From contig JAEWFB010000407.1 in NCBI GenBank assembly GCA_023389095.1, positions 1-5,310 on the forward strand: a DNA stretch of 5,310 bases. Direction: 5' to 3'. This stretch comes from Actinomycetes bacterium (lineage in GTDB: Bacteria > Actinomycetota > Actinomycetes > Actinomycetales > Dermatophilaceae). Both the position numbers and the translations under genes were made by a program. Numbering within the stretch: position 1 is the stretch's first letter; each line of letters begins with the position of its first letter. The notes under the pieces were generated by a model. That model was not told where the DNA came from. It saw only the letters and a list, made by a program, of their open reading frames with translations, and searched no databases. Below, one piece after another: positions 5,061 to 5,310 of this stretch.

Positions 5061-5310
5061 GTGACCGACGAGATCACCGTGCTGCCCCCCATCGAGGACC
5101 TCATCGACGTCCTGACCCTCAAGGACGTCGGCACCGCCCACATCGCCGTCACCGACGTCGTCGGGCGCGACGCCGCCGAGTCCATCGGCGCGACGTCGGC
5201 GCGCGTCTTCGAGGGCCGCAGCCAGAAGATGCCGCACGGGCGCGTCTTCGGCGGGCAGGTGCTGGCCCAGTGCGTCATGGCCGCCGGCACGACGGTCCGC
5301 GAGGTCGACG
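5061..5310 (+). CDS. tesB: Acyl-CoA thioesterase II, TesB type (N-terminal part; 3' end outside window)
   Basis: A GTG-initiated frame runs open to the right edge, giving 83 residues. The start MTDEITVLPPIEDLIDVLTL resembles the leading helix of TesB proteins (NLL-x-LL-x-LE in E. coli). FEGRSQKMPHGRVFGGQVLAQ-like sequence (about residues 54-74) matches the TesB signature F-x-G-x-S-x-(4-6)-R-V-F-G-G-Q-V-x-x-Q of the first of its two hot-dog domains. TesB enzymes hydrolyse medium- to long-chain acyl-CoAs to free fatty acid and CoA in the cytoplasm. The catalytic Asp/Thr/Gln residues lie in the second domain outside the window, so integrity cannot be confirmed. The GTG start is supported by the TAGGGT hexamer 6 nt upstream. 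Unlike the small thioesterase at 2195-2710 this is a double hot-dog enzyme, so the two are not recent duplicates. Confidence 0.9.
   Translation, partial: MTDEITVLPPIEDLIDVLTLKDVGTAHIAVTDVVGRDAAESIGATSARVFEGRSQKMPHGRVFGGQVLAQCVMAAGTTVREVD

Overview
The window is about 70% G+C or higher, with almost exclusively G/C-ending codons. It carries an RqlH-type RecQ-like helicase and promoter-to-start arrangements that look leaderless. This points to the chromosome of a high-GC actinobacterium. A Micrococcales/Intrasporangiaceae-like host is my best guess, from general protein flavour only. Nothing looks like a prophage, insertion sequence, CRISPR array or RNA gene, and coding density is high.

Layout, left to right. 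(1) The 3' end of a GH13 alpha-glucosidase-type gene (+), closed by a strong GC-rich hairpin terminator. (2) A complete glycerophosphodiester phosphodiesterase gene (+). (3) A 95-bp tandem array of a 17-bp unit, running exactly from the stop codon of the phosphodiesterase gene to the stop codon of the convergent gene. (4) A two-gene minus-strand operon: a 4HBT/YbgC-like hot-dog thioesterase, followed after 10 bp by a 219-aa protein of unknown function whose Shine-Dalgarno sequence overlaps the thioesterase stop codon. (5) A 110-bp divergent promoter region with two GTCCACA repeats and a CCCGCGCGGG palindrome. (6) A complete 724-aa RecQ-like helicase (+) with RecQ helicase core, four-cysteine zinc module and C-terminal phosphoribosyltransferase-like domain, the RqlH architecture. 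(7) The 5' end of a TesB-type acyl-CoA thioesterase II gene (+), cut by the window edge.

The genes do not form one pathway. They are a sugar hydrolase, a phospholipid-headgroup phosphodiesterase, two unrelated hot-dog thioesterases and a DNA helicase: housekeeping and maintenance functions in separate transcription units. Two features stand out. One is the palindromic-core repeat array bounded by two convergent stop codons, which could act as a bidirectional terminator or a protein-binding array. The other is the set of three plus-strand genes that each have a TANNNT hexamer 6-7 nt before the start codon and no Shine-Dalgarno sequence, the signature of leaderless mRNAs. I see no convincing multi-gene novel system; the repeat array and the unknown thioesterase-coupled protein are the best leads.
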